This document shows, piece after piece, positions 54,409 through 64,000 of a DNA stretch of 64,000 nt. Position 1 is the first letter of the stretch. Each line of letters opens with the position of its first letter. Position numbers and translations under genes: made by a program. The notes under the pieces were generated by a model. It searched no databases. It was not told the origin of the DNA and was given only the letters and a program-made list of their open reading frames with translations. The stretch comes from Lineolata rhizophorae (taxonomy: Eukaryota > Ascomycota > Dothideomycetes > Lineolatales > Lineolataceae), in contig MU001695.1 in NCBI GenBank assembly GCA_010093515.1, positions 398,157 through 462,156 on the forward strand, given 5' to 3'.

Positions 54409-55715
54409 GCGACGTATGGAGCGTACGGGGCGTGTAGATAATGGACGTAGAGCTGCAAGCGTGGCCCGAATTGTTGTTCGCTTAGGAGAGGTCGTAGCGG
54501 CGCAATAACAACTATTCCTAGACGAATATTATGAATGTTGTTTCGTCTCACCCAGCATGGGTCTGTTTAGAACTTCTTAGTATGGGAAAACCTACTGCGC
54601 CACTCTCATTGGCCGGCAGCTAGGCCTTTGGACCGATAAATTGCCTCATTTGGAATAGTAGGCGTACGCTTAGTGGCTAGTACCATCGTTCAATCCGACC
54701 AATTGCTTACCTTGTACCCGGCTTCATATTGCCCATTCTCGATCCTGGAAGGGAGAGAAAACAGTGAAAAGTAAGAAAGGGGTCAGAGTGACCACTCAAT
54801 ATTGTGAGCTTGTTACCCCATTCGGCACCGGATCTGTCTCCTCCGCACTGCCGCACTCCGCAATGGCCCGAGCCGGGATTCAATCACCGAACCGGCCGAA
54901 GCTATCTCAAAAAACGAGTCATAATAAACCCCGCCCTGCTCCTAGAAAGCGGGCAGGCACTCACGGCCACTAGGATGGCTATTCCGGACGGGCAGTTCTC
55001 CTCATTGTTTCAGTGCGAACGAACAAATCGGACCAGCCCGCTCCGTGCTGAATACGGCAAGCTTCTCGGGGAACGGACCATTGACTACGTGCCAAGCCTA
55101 TATGAACTTAGGTATATCGTCGACCTTATGCCGCGAGTGCTATGGAGGTGAAGGCTCGAGCGTGATCGCATACGCAGATCAATTGCGTGTTCGCGAGATG
55201 CCTCCCATCCGTCCGCTGGATGAGTAGCATGGCTTGTCGGCCAGCATGCAGGTACGGACAAAGTACGGGCGCTCGTTGTCCACGCAGTGAAAGGCCTGCA
55301 GATGCCCCATCAGGCAACCGAGAGACGCGCGCATGTAACCGGGAACTTACCCCGGATTTAATATATTAAATAGATGTACTACGCAACTACCTACATAGTA
55401 CATGCCCATCCGCCCGCGATCCCCAGGCTAAGTTCGCAGCCCGTCTATTTCGACGCCTAGGGCCAATGTAAAATGGCAACTCTGGGCCATTCTGCCCAGC
55501 CGGACCTTGCCTCGCCGCGCCAGGGACAGAGGGGAACATGTCCTAATATATTGAGGTGCTGCATTGCTACATAAGAGAAGAGGGCCCTCGAGGTGCAATT
55601 GCGCCTTTCAGGAGATAAATAAAACAGAAAGATGCTGTAGTTCGTAATAGACTCCTGGATCAGTCTCCTAAACGCATCTTCGCGCCCTCGTCCGCCGTGA
55701 TTCTCCTGCGCCATA
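54409..55715. other. 1.3 kb intergenic region without a recognised gene
   Basis: Between the SIS gene and the mannanase, both on the plus strand. Short ORFs only. Confidence 0.45.
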
Positions 55716-57239
55716 ATGAAGTTCACCGGATCCTTCCTCGCCCTCCTTCACACCTTCGCCGCCGCCCTCCCCAGCTCCGCTCCCAACTGCACCGTTTCGC
55801 CGTCTTCGCAATGGACGTCGCCCACCTCATTCGACCGCTCCGCCTGGGTGGTCCGCAACGGAACAGCGCTGTACCTCTCCGACGGGACGCGCTGGACGGG
55901 CTCCGGGCCCAACATCTACTGGCTCGGCCTCGACGAGAACGTGGTGCCGCCCGCGGACGAGCCCTATGACGCGGCGACCAAGTCGAGCTACCCGACCAAG
56001 GGCCGCGTCACGGAGATGATGAACGTGCTCAACGTCATGGGGGCCAACCACATAAGGGCGCACACGCTTGGTGTCAGCTTCGGGAACCCGCTCGCGCTGA
56101 TGCCGGAGCGGGGCGTCATCAATGAGGATGCCTGGGAGGCCATCGACTGGGCAGTCTATCAGGCGGGAACGCACGGCATCAGGCTGTCGGTGCCGTTGGT
56201 GGACAACTATGTGAGTGCATCCTAGCCAGTGACAGCGGGGTAAGTTGCGCAAGCCTTGGGCCACTGACCGCAACGCATAGGATTACTATCACGGCGGCAA
56301 GTTCAACTTCCTGCGCTGGCGCGGCATCGACATGACGAGCTCCGACCTACCGTAAGTCTTTGCCCCCTTCGAAAACAAAAATCCGCCCTCTCGATAAGGT
56401 CAAGAAGCTAAAAGCGGAACGGTGCAGTGACGACCGCGTCCAGCTCTTCTACACGGACCCGGACATCATCTCCGACTTCAAGTTCTACATCAACGCGCTG
56501 CTCACGCACATGAACCCCTACACGGGGCTGACCTACGCCGACGACCCCACCATCTTCGCCTACGAGACGGGCAACGAGCTCGGCGGGCCCGTCTTCCAGG
56601 ACAAGGCCGTGCCCGTTGCCTGGACGCGCGAAATCGCCCAGTTCGTCAAGGAGCTGGCGCCGCGCAAGCTCGTCGTCGACGGCACCTACGGCGTCAAGGA
56701 AGGGGCGCTGGCGATCGAAGAGGTCGACATTTACTCCAACCACTATTATCCGGTCGATAATGCGAAGTTGAGCGCAGACTTGGAAACGGTGGGAGAGGCG
56801 GGCAAGGTGTATTTCGCGGGCGAGTACGATTGGTCGGATGCGGGGCTGGATAGCTGGTTGAGCTTGATCGAGGAGAGGCAGGGCATGGACGAGCCCGTCA
56901 TCGCCGGAGGTAAGCTCGCGATTGAGTATCGGGCGCGACGGGCGCGTTGGCTGACGGATGACGCAGATCAGTTCTGGAGCTTGTTCGGCCACGACGTGCC
57001 GGACTGCTCGACCTTCGTCCCGCACGATGTAAGAGTCCCGCGAAGGGTGTAGACTTGCGTGAATGAAAGCTAATGCGGAACGCTAGGACGGCCAAACGAT
57101 GCATTACAACAATCCCGCCAATACGCCAGAGATCAACGGCTACATCGCACGCGTCCGGCAGCACTTCTTCACGATGAACGACCAAGCTGTGGCACTGGAA
57201 ACTCCCGAGGCGCCGTGTCCCGGGCCAACGTGTAGTTAA
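55716..57239 (+). CDS. Secreted GH5-type endo-beta-1,4-mannanase-like glycosidase
   Basis: Five exons: 55716-56210, 56281-56351, 56428-56909, 56967-57028 and 57087-57239; 1263 nt, 420 aa. A signal peptide is visible (MKFTGSFLALLHTFAAALPS). The (beta/alpha)8 clan GH-A pattern shows in WLGLDENV, MGANHIRAHTLGVSFG, LSVPLVDNYDYYHGG, FAYETGNELGG (acid/base Glu ~239) and VYFAGEYDW (nucleophile Glu ~321), with WSLFGHDVPDC and QTMHYNN near the end. Related fungal proteins are annotated as mannan endo-1,4-beta-mannosidases acting on plant mannans outside the cell. The subfamily cannot be fixed by eye, and exo-acting or other beta-glycan activity is possible. The C-terminus is Cys/Pro-rich (EAPCPGPTCS), with no carbohydrate-binding module. 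Intron phases all match. Confidence 0.82.
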
Positions 57240-57854
57240 ATTTCAGCGCCGAAGTGCAGCTCAACAAGATGTTCTTTGGAGATCAAAAAACACAACCTAT
57301 TTGTATTTGATCGTGAGAGGGCGACGTCCAAGGCGATCAAGAAAATTCCTCTAGTGAACGTAGATTGCTCGCTATCGGCATTGAGACCCCGGGAGTCAAG
57401 TGGCCTAAATTCGTAGGATATTCGATCTATTGAGCAGAGTCGATAGTACGGGCATCGGTGCGAAATATCGTACAATTCATCTAAGCATTGGCGTATATAC
57501 CGTGAGGTTCTTAGAGTAATCGAACACCGGCTGGTAGAGTAGAACGAGAAAAAAAAAAGGCTCAAGTTTGGTGATAACAGCTTGCGGAGGAGCTCGGGCC
57601 ACGGAACAAGCTCGACTCCGCGCCGCGCACGTGATCACATTTTTTTGTCTTGCCTCGCATCATCCCGGAGCCGGAACCCATCTCCAAGCACACACGTCGC
57701 CGCCCTGCATCTATCTCGCTACGTCCCCTGATACCTAATCGCTGCTTGATTTGGGGCCGAGGGTTCTTCCCGAAGACTCCGCCCCCGCATTTCGTTTGTA
57801 CGCTCGGGGACACAGGCGTGGAGCGCGTAGCCCGGACGCAAATCGCACGCGGCG
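57240..57854. promoter_or_regulatory. Intergenic, promoter of TIM17
   Basis: 615 bp between mannanase stop and TIM17 start. No gene was recognised. Confidence 0.45.
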
Positions 57855-58608
57855 ATGGATCACTCAAGAGACCCGTGCCCGTGGGTGGCTCTGTCGGACT
57901 TTGGCGGCGCCTTTTGCATGGGAGTAAGTATCTTGTGTCTACCGCGCTCACGCAATTCGTGCAGAAGCTTACTGTTCTGTAACTAGGCAATCGGAGGCGC
58001 AGGTTCGCCATTCCACCCCTTTCGACCACGCGACCCTATACGCTAACAGAACAACGCAGTATGGCATGGTGTGAAAGGCTTTAGGAATAGCCCGTATGGC
58101 GAGCGACGAATCGGCGGTACGTCCTCGGCCAGGTCGGAGCGCGGCACAAGAAAAGGAAATGGCTAACGCGAGCGTCATGTGCAGCGATAACGGCGATCAA
58201 GGCGCGCGCTCCCGTCCTCGGCGGCAATTTCGGCGTCTGGGGTGGCCTCTTCATGACCTTTGACTGCGCCGTCAAGGGCATCCGTAAGAAAGAGGATCCG
58301 TGGAACGCTATCATCGCCGGCTTCTTCACGGGTGAGTCGGAACCTGCCTCATCCGACCTCAACCCCTTCTTCCCCCCCCAATTATGCTAGAATACAGATT
58401 GTACTTACGACGGCCGTGATTCATAATAGGTGGTTCGCTCGCAATCCGCGGCGGTGCGCGCGCGATGCGGAACAGCGCCATCGGCTGCGGGATCCTGCTC
58501 GCCGTCATCGAGGGCGTCGGTATCGGGTTCCAGCGGATGATGGCAGAGCAGAACACGCGGCTCGAACCACCTCCGCTACCGCCGCAGCAACAAAAAATGC
58601 CGGCATAA
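57855..58608 (+). CDS. TIM17: Mitochondrial inner-membrane translocase subunit Tim17
   Basis: Five exons: 57855-57923, 57987-58002, 58060-58116, 58185-58331 and 58430-58608; 468 nt, 155 aa, the usual Tim17 size. The protein starts [20 protein letters not shown] and continues [72 protein letters not shown] and [11 protein letters not shown]. The glycine-zipper membrane segments and the paired cysteines of the family are present. It is part of the TIM23 presequence translocase in the mitochondrial inner membrane. Exon 2 is a 16-nt micro-exon supplying AIGGA, and both flanking introns have GT...AG ends. Because no exon exceeds 60 codons, no long ORF marks this essential gene. Confidence 0.93.
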
Positions 58609-59249
58609 GTTTCTTGGAGGAGACGCATTTCGAGCGGTACCCCGGAGGTGGGTACCGCCGCGCGTAAACTTGCGAGCGCGCTCTTAAGCGGCCATTTTAG
58701 GCCATTTATGAAGGTGCTGATCGTTGCGGAACACTTTTACGGGCGGGTAGTGTCCACTGTCTATAACGTCTTGTCTGCATGGGTGTGCGGTTTTGGGATA
58801 CTGGGCGTCACTGTAGTTTCTTTTCCAGTCCGCCCGCTAGACTCTCTCCTCTTCTTCGGATTGCATTTCTAATTCCAGAACTACTGGGTGCTTCAGAAGG
58901 TTGGTTTTAGCCTTGCAGTTGGCGTCAATGCAAGGCACTGATCGATAATGTAAAATGCGTTGTATCATAGAGGGGCGGCATGGCCGTCCGCATACATCAA
59001 CGTTGATATTCCCTACAGTATTTTGTCGTTGTTTTTGTGCGGGTTGTACTTTTTTGTACCCATTGCCTCTCTTAGCGGCTTCTGGTGAAGACCTAGGTGT
59101 TGGCTCTACAGTAAGTGTGGCCTCCTCTTTTGCATAAAATAGGCTAACCGAACAAACACACCAGGTGTCGTTACAGCGTATGGCTAATCTAAATTAATTC
59201 TACGCATTTCAATCGTCGAAGCATCCCGCGATCAGGTAGCCAACGTGCC
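58609..59249. other. Convergent intergenic spacer
   Basis: 3' flanks of TIM17 (+) and the transporter (-). No gene was recognised. Confidence 0.45.
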
Positions 59250-60999
59250 CTACGCCTTGCTCTGCTCCTCCGTCTCGGAGCTCTCCTCAGCCCGGCCCTC
59301 CACCGTTTGCGTCTCCTTGATGCCCATCGCACTGGTATCGTACCCATTCCGCTCGAGATACTCGCGGAAGCGCACGTCCTCGGCCTCGATGGTATCCTGG
59401 CCGATTTCGGGCAGCAGGAAGAGGGCCAGGCAGCCCGAAAAGATGGCCAGGGAGCTGCCGACGAAGAAGGGGTCCTGGCCGGCGCGCGTCTCGTTGGGCG
59501 CGTTGTTCTGGATCACAGGCAGCAGCCAGGAGCCGACGAAGGCGCCGACCTTGCCGATGGCCGCCGCGATACCGTAGTATTGGCCGCTAGTGGAGGCTGT
59601 CAGGTTTGGCGTGACTGACCGATCAAACGGGGCGCACTTACCGGATTGCGGTTGCGCTCGTCTTGCTGGCGACGAGGCCGATGTTGTCGCCTGGACCGAC
59701 CTCGCCCAGCGCGAGAAAGACGCCGTACACGACGACGAAGCCGGCCACGTTCTCGGGCCTGTTAAGGTACGAGTAGCAGCCGGCCATGATGAAGCCGACG
59801 ATGCCCTGCAGGATGACGCCGGCGGCGAGGGTGCGCTTGGGCCCCAGCCAGGGCACGTCGGCGAGGAAGGACCCCAGGATACAGCCGGGCATGTAGAAGA
59901 AGTTGAGCAGGACGTTCCAGCCGAAGCTCTTCCAGAGGGGCGAGCCATCGCCCAGCAGGTTGTCCAGGATCGAGCTCGAGTATATGCCGAAGCTGTAGGC
60001 GGAAAAGTCGTAGACGAACCAGATGAGGCTGACGACGGCGAGCCGGAACCAGTACAGCTTGGCGCAGAGCAGCCAGGGCGTCTGGGCATGCGCCATGGTC
60101 TCGCGCTTGTAGGCCTCGGGCTCCTGCAGCTTGATGCGCAGGTAGAGGAGCGAGAGGGGCGGGACGACGCCCAGGCCGAGGCAGACGCGCCAGGCGGCGC
60201 GCAGGTGGTCTTCGGTGGTAGCGAGGACCTGGGACAGCCATGGTATTCGCATGAGGGGCAAGATCTTTCAAGGCAAGCGAGGAACGAGCCGGAGAGGACG
60301 TACCACGATCATGGGCACCAGCGCGGCGACAACGAAGCCGAAGTCGATCTGCACGTTTGTGAACAGGATGAACCACCGGTTGCGCGTGCCGGCCTTCAGC
60401 TCGCCGGTGCTCTCGGCGCAGCCCACGCTCCCCGCCGGATACTCGCCGCCGATGCCAATGCCAAGGAAGAAGCGGTATGCGGCGAGGGCGGCGAAGAGAC
60501 CGCCGGCGCTGCCGCCGGCGCCGTAGGCGCCTGCGCCGAGCGCCGCGAAGACGATTATGATGAGGGTCGAGGCGAGGAGCGACCATTTGCGCGAGTAATG
60601 GTCCGAGGTGTAGCCGAAGAAGAGCATGCCGACAACGGTGCCCGCGAAGGTGATGGAGGCGACGTTGCTCTGCGCCGAGGACTGGGTGTAGGCGTCGGCG
60701 TAGATGGTGGAGAGCATGGTGTTGACAGAGCCGATTACCTAGGGGGTAACGGCCAAAGTTTCAGCAATTTATGCCACGATACTAGACAAGGCGCACGTCG
60801 TTGACTGAGAGCAGTTGGGGGGAGAGCTACGAACACCGTTGAGGTAGCCGTCGCTGAAGAGCCCGGCACCGCACGCAATGACGGGCCATAGACGCTCCCA
60901 GCGGCCCTTGCCGGAGTTCACGATGCTGATCCGGCGCTCGGCCTCCTGGGATGCATCTGGCGTGCCGGGTAACGCGTCTTCAGTAGTAACCTTTGACAT
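59250..60999 (-). CDS. GIT1: MFS glycerophosphodiester/phosphate transporter, Git1-like
   Basis: Four exons: 60999-60835, 60738-60304, 60228-59642 and 59586-59250; 1524 nt, 507 aa. The in-frame codon upstream at 61017 is GTG, so the start is MSKVTTED. The soluble N-terminus leads into GLFSDGYLNG-VIGSVNTML, then the MFS A-loop motif GYTSDHYSRKWS, FFLGIGIGGEYPAGSV, PPLSLLYLRIKLQEPEAY, FNFLG-like SFLADVPWLGPKR and GQYYGIAAAIGKVGAFVGSW. Twelve hydrophobic segments are expected. The group includes yeast Git1, which imports glycerophosphoinositol and glycerophosphocholine across the plasma membrane and is induced by phosphate or inositol need; related members carry phosphate. The intron 1 donor appears to be GTTCGT, a weak site chosen to keep frame. 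The tail is acidic. Confidence 0.82.
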
Positions 61000-63709
61000 T
61001 TTCCGCTGTTCGAGCACAGAGTCGTCCGCGGGAAGTAAAATACCAGACTCGGGGAACTAGCTACCGACCAAGGCCAAAAGACAAACTTAGCGGGGTGACA
61101 GCCAACACCCTTTTAAAGGCGCTCGCACGACCCGTAGATGCAACATCCTAGGTAACTCGGCATTGCCGATCATGTGCCAGCATCCGCGGTGACCACCATC
61201 CCACTCCTGTCGTCGTGCCGATCTGAGCCCCTAGCGCCTGATCAACAACGCCCGACTTTTCTGCAGAACGCTCTGCTTGGGTGTCCCACGCTGCGGCGAC
61301 TCCAGCGGGGGCCAGATTGCCCACGACGGGAAGGTCGTCACCACTCATTGTACCCTGTGTAGGTACCCACCTAGGCCGTCCCGGGCAGGCGGTCGGAAAT
61401 AGCGCCGCGCAAGGCGTGTGGGCACATGGCTCGCACGTATACTAGCAAGTGTGAGAACAGTAAGTGGGCGTAAGTGGAGAATCACTTGGGTTGAGTCGTG
61501 ATTTCGTTCGGATTAGTGCCTACAGCTTCTCAGCATGTGAGCGAGTCTATGGACAAAAGATAGGAGCGTGCTTCTGGGGACTGGTTCGAAAGAAGCCTTC
61601 CTGTTCGACAATGAGATCTGAGCCAACCACTCGTAGCGCTCGTGATCGCTCGCTCGTTGGCTGGGCGTCACTTTTTAGGCCCCGGGCCCGCGATGATCGG
61701 GGTCCGCGACCAAGCTTTCGGCCAAGCCGCCCTAGCGCAATCAAGCCTCCGGGCGGTTGTCCGATCGGGGCCTTGGCCGTCCGCCGGCTGATGGCCCTAT
61801 TAGGTAGGTATCTAGGCGGGTAGGGACCTGCTACGTACGTAGGTACTTCCGCCTAGGTAGAGACATACCTGCTTCCTTCGGAGATGACTCACAGTTTGTA
61901 CGTAGCAGGTACGTAGTTGGTACGTACAAACCCATGTCCCCACGATACTTGGATCTCTCGCCACGCCCCTCTCAACTCCTCCCGACTCCTCCCTTCTCCC
62001 TCTCCACCATATCTTTTCTCTCCACCACAATACCATCGACCGCCATGCTACGCCACCCCAGCAATTAGTAATACCAAGTCGCCTAAGTAGTACTCAGTGC
62101 CACTAACGAGAAGTTCGTTTTTCCGTCAAACCCTATTCGCAGCTCCAGTTCCCAAAAAGATATCTCTCATATCGGACCTTAGCTTCTCTCCCTTCTTCTT
62201 GCAACAACTAGCCCGCATTTCATGTATTGCTACGCAGATATTTGCTGCCTGGTGGCTACCATTCACATCTGCGACCATCCAACCCCTCCGGTCGGTAGCA
62301 GAAGCGATCTCATGCCCTCTTTTCAGCAATTCCGACACTTCCAGGCACCGGAAGGGAGGCCAAACCTATTCGGAGGATCCATCTGAGAATGACGTTGTCC
62401 ATGGGCCACAACTGTGACGGTCATGGCTGACCGGAACAGTGTGCAATTCCTCGTGAGCGTTCTAAACCGACATCACCGACTTTAGTCTGTCAGATGAAGA
62501 CCGCACCAATACTTTGCAAATCTCCCCGGGACTAGGAATGGGACCTCCATAGCCTCATACCTACATCTCACATCCCATGAGAAACAAGTACCAAAGGTAT
62601 TCAATTGGCCCGGTCGCTTGCGGAAGCGATGACTCCAGCGGCGTCACTGTTGTGAGCCACCCGTAGCCCTGCTTCGTCGCACTGCATGGATAGGTCGAAT
62701 ACTTACCCAGGTAGAGGGTAAAGCGGTTCAGTCTCGAAATTTTTTGCGGGCAAGATGGGGGAATTTCGTGGGACCTCTTCCTCTTCCACGCGTTGTTTCG
62801 TGGAGCCACGGCCGGGAAAGGTGGATTCTTCGTGAACGTCCGAAAGATCTTGTCAGCGACAAGGAGTATGTCTCCATGTTAGCCCCCCTTTTTTTCGTCT
62901 AGCGCTATTTAAAGGAGAGTCCTAACATTTGCCTGTAGATCATTTTGCGAACTACTATGTCATTCTGTTCTATTGGTAAGTGCTTTTCTTCTTCTAGTCC
63001 CTATTGTGGCTATTGATGTTAAAAGCGTGCTAGGTGCAAAAACAGCGTCGTATCTGCCTTTGTGCCCGTCGTTGGTTGGTACCGAAAACAATAGAACCGT
63101 GAACAATAGCACCACAAATCATGCATGTCTTATCCTCCCGCGCTGCCTTGCTTTCTTTCAGATCTGGTGCCTTGCTTCTTGTCTCAGATACCCCTACCTA
63201 TTTACCTTGTTCTCAACACGCCGCAACGACAATATTTGCCGCTACACCATCTCTTTCTACGTGCACGCATCCGTGCAAATCCGGCCTCTCTTGCTTGTAC
63301 CTCCGACCCTATGCTGTCTCAACGAGCATGTCTCGCTAGTTCGGGAAGTAAGAGCTAACATTGGGGTACGCCGCCACGAGATGTAATAAGGAAGATGGAA
63401 GGAACGGAAGGAAATACATAATCCATCGTTTGGCCACGATATCCGGAACGCTCATTTAGTTGCGCAGCGCCGCACAATTTTCATTCCCTTTGCAAAACGT
63501 GCGGCAGAGGCTTAGATTGCGAGAGCTGGTCCACGTTCGTGGTCTAGCTTAGTTTGACCTCCCTACGCCAGCCATCCAAAGGTCCAGCATCATTGACTGG
63601 GCAGTCCAGCATCTTCATCTCCAGCACACTCCACTTCCTCACCCTCCCCTTCCTCACCCTCCCTCCCTTCATCTTTTCCTCTCGAGCAATCTTGCCACTT
63701 TTACACGCC
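61000..63709. other. 2.7 kb gene-poor region
   Basis: It contains TACGTA/TAGGTA-rich sequence (61.8-61.9 kb), a weak ankyrin-like fragment on the minus strand (~62.1-62.4 kb) and good splice signals around 62.87-63.04 kb. None is strong enough for a gene call. Confidence 0.45.
61797..61930. repeat. TAGGTA/TACGTA-rich low-complexity cluster
   Basis: Many overlapping TAGGTA, CCTAGG and GTACGTA units, including the 12-bp palindrome CTACGTACGTAG at 61831-61842. Confidence 0.65.
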
Positions 63710-64000
63710 ATGGAGCTTAAACCCATCACCCTCACCCTCGCACCCCCCACCTCCGCCTTTGCCCCCCAGCGCTGCTGTGCCACCACCGTCCGCCCGCCAC
63801 ACCGCCCCTGCCGCAACGTGACCGACCGCGCGAGCGGGCTCTGCGTGTGGCACGAAGAGTGTGGCCAGCGTCAGCATCATGGGCGGGTGAAGGAGGAGGC
63901 AGTGGTAACGAAGGAGTCCGAGTGCGATCTGTGGAATACAAGCGGGGATGATGGGAGCGCGAAGGCCGAGACAAAGGCGGAGGGGCACGAGCAGACCGGA
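63710..64000 (+). CDS. Unrecognised Cys/His-containing protein, 5' part (runs off window)
   Basis: The frame is open for 97 codons from the ATG at 63710 to the window end. The start MELKPITLTLAPPTSAF is followed by a compact Cys/His segment: RCCATTV, RPCRNVTD and GLCVWHEECGQRQHH, spacing that could bind zinc. After it the sequence turns Lys/Glu-rich (VKEEAVVTKESE) and acidic. I do not recognise the family. An intron could lie within it, and the antisense strand also carries open frames, so confidence rests on the Cys/His pattern and a pyrimidine-rich leader. Confidence 0.4.
   Translation, partial: MELKPITLTLAPPTSAFAPQRCCATTVRPPHRPCRNVTDRASGLCVWHEECGQRQHHGRVKEEAVVTKESECDLWNTSGDDGSAKAETKAEGHEQTG

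Noticed and set aside
54862-54905. TGGCCCGAGCCGGGATTC stretch resembling a minus-strand tRNA 3' half
   Set aside because: The T-loop region carries extra bases and no matching acceptor, D or anticodon arm could be found nearby.
59590-60804. 404-codon plus-strand ORF across the transporter
   Set aside because: Antisense to three exons of a clear MFS transporter and spanning its introns. No family features.
62973-63386. 137-codon plus-strand ORF with several Cys, as a small secreted protein
   Set aside because: It begins at a GTG within an apparent splice site. Overlapping frames look equally open and no signal peptide is convincing.

Overview
The window is a stretch of a filamentous ascomycete chromosome (Pezizomycotina; a Sordariomycete is my best guess from protein resemblance, not proven). 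It has short GT-AG introns of about 45-130 nt with CTAAC/CTGAC-like branch points, GC-rich coding sequence, and a gene set typical of such fungi (Ric8, Rif1 with N-terminal PP1-docking motifs, Bud27/URI, Yrb30, Sup35). I see no tRNA, rRNA, CRISPR array or intact mobile element. Most genes needed exon joining by eye. I chose junctions that keep frame and restore family motifs, so exon coordinates may be off by a base or two.

Layout, left to right: the 3' end of a C2H2 zinc-finger gene (3-482, +). A head-to-head pair follows, URI/BUD27 (1045-3307, -) and the TFIIH subunit TFB3 (3541-4906, +). Next come a tiny DUF3602 protein (5272-5635, -), the kinase IKS1 (7801-10518, -), glucose-6-phosphate 1-epimerase (11098-12159, -) and RIF1 (13973-17560, -). 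RIC8 (19352-21309, +), a HUL4-type HECT ligase (22593-27296, +) and an unusual GH18-UBA fusion (28187-29398, +) converge on a calpain-family protease (29868-33425, -).

A 5 kb gene-poor region (33.4-38.5 kb) with an AT-richer core separates this half from the next. After it lie a DPP1-like lipid phosphatase (38487-39812, +), the splicing factor CCDC130/Saf4 (40445-41530, -) divergent from a BSD/Dos2 protein (42066-43672, +), and RanGTP-binding YRB30 (44216-47037, -) divergent from translation termination factor SUP35/eRF3 (47699-50204, +). Then come a DUF2855 protein (51480-52706, +), a KpsF-like SIS protein (53376-54408, +), a secreted GH5-type mannanase (55716-57239, +), TIM17 (57855-58608, +) and a GIT1-like glycerophosphodiester transporter (59250-60999, -). 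The last 3 kb is gene-poor, with TACGTA/TAGGTA-rich repeats, and the window ends inside the 5' end of an unrecognised Cys/His-rich gene.

The content is mostly housekeeping: Pol II transcription (URI, TFB3), splicing, replication timing, nuclear transport, G-protein signalling, translation termination and mitochondrial import. I see no biosynthetic cluster or defence island. The most distinctive items are the cytosolic-looking GH18-UBA fusion, the SUP35 N-domain with prion-like repeats and tandem A-x-x-F-x-P modules, the KpsF-like isomerase in a fungus, and the compact URI/TFB3 promoter.
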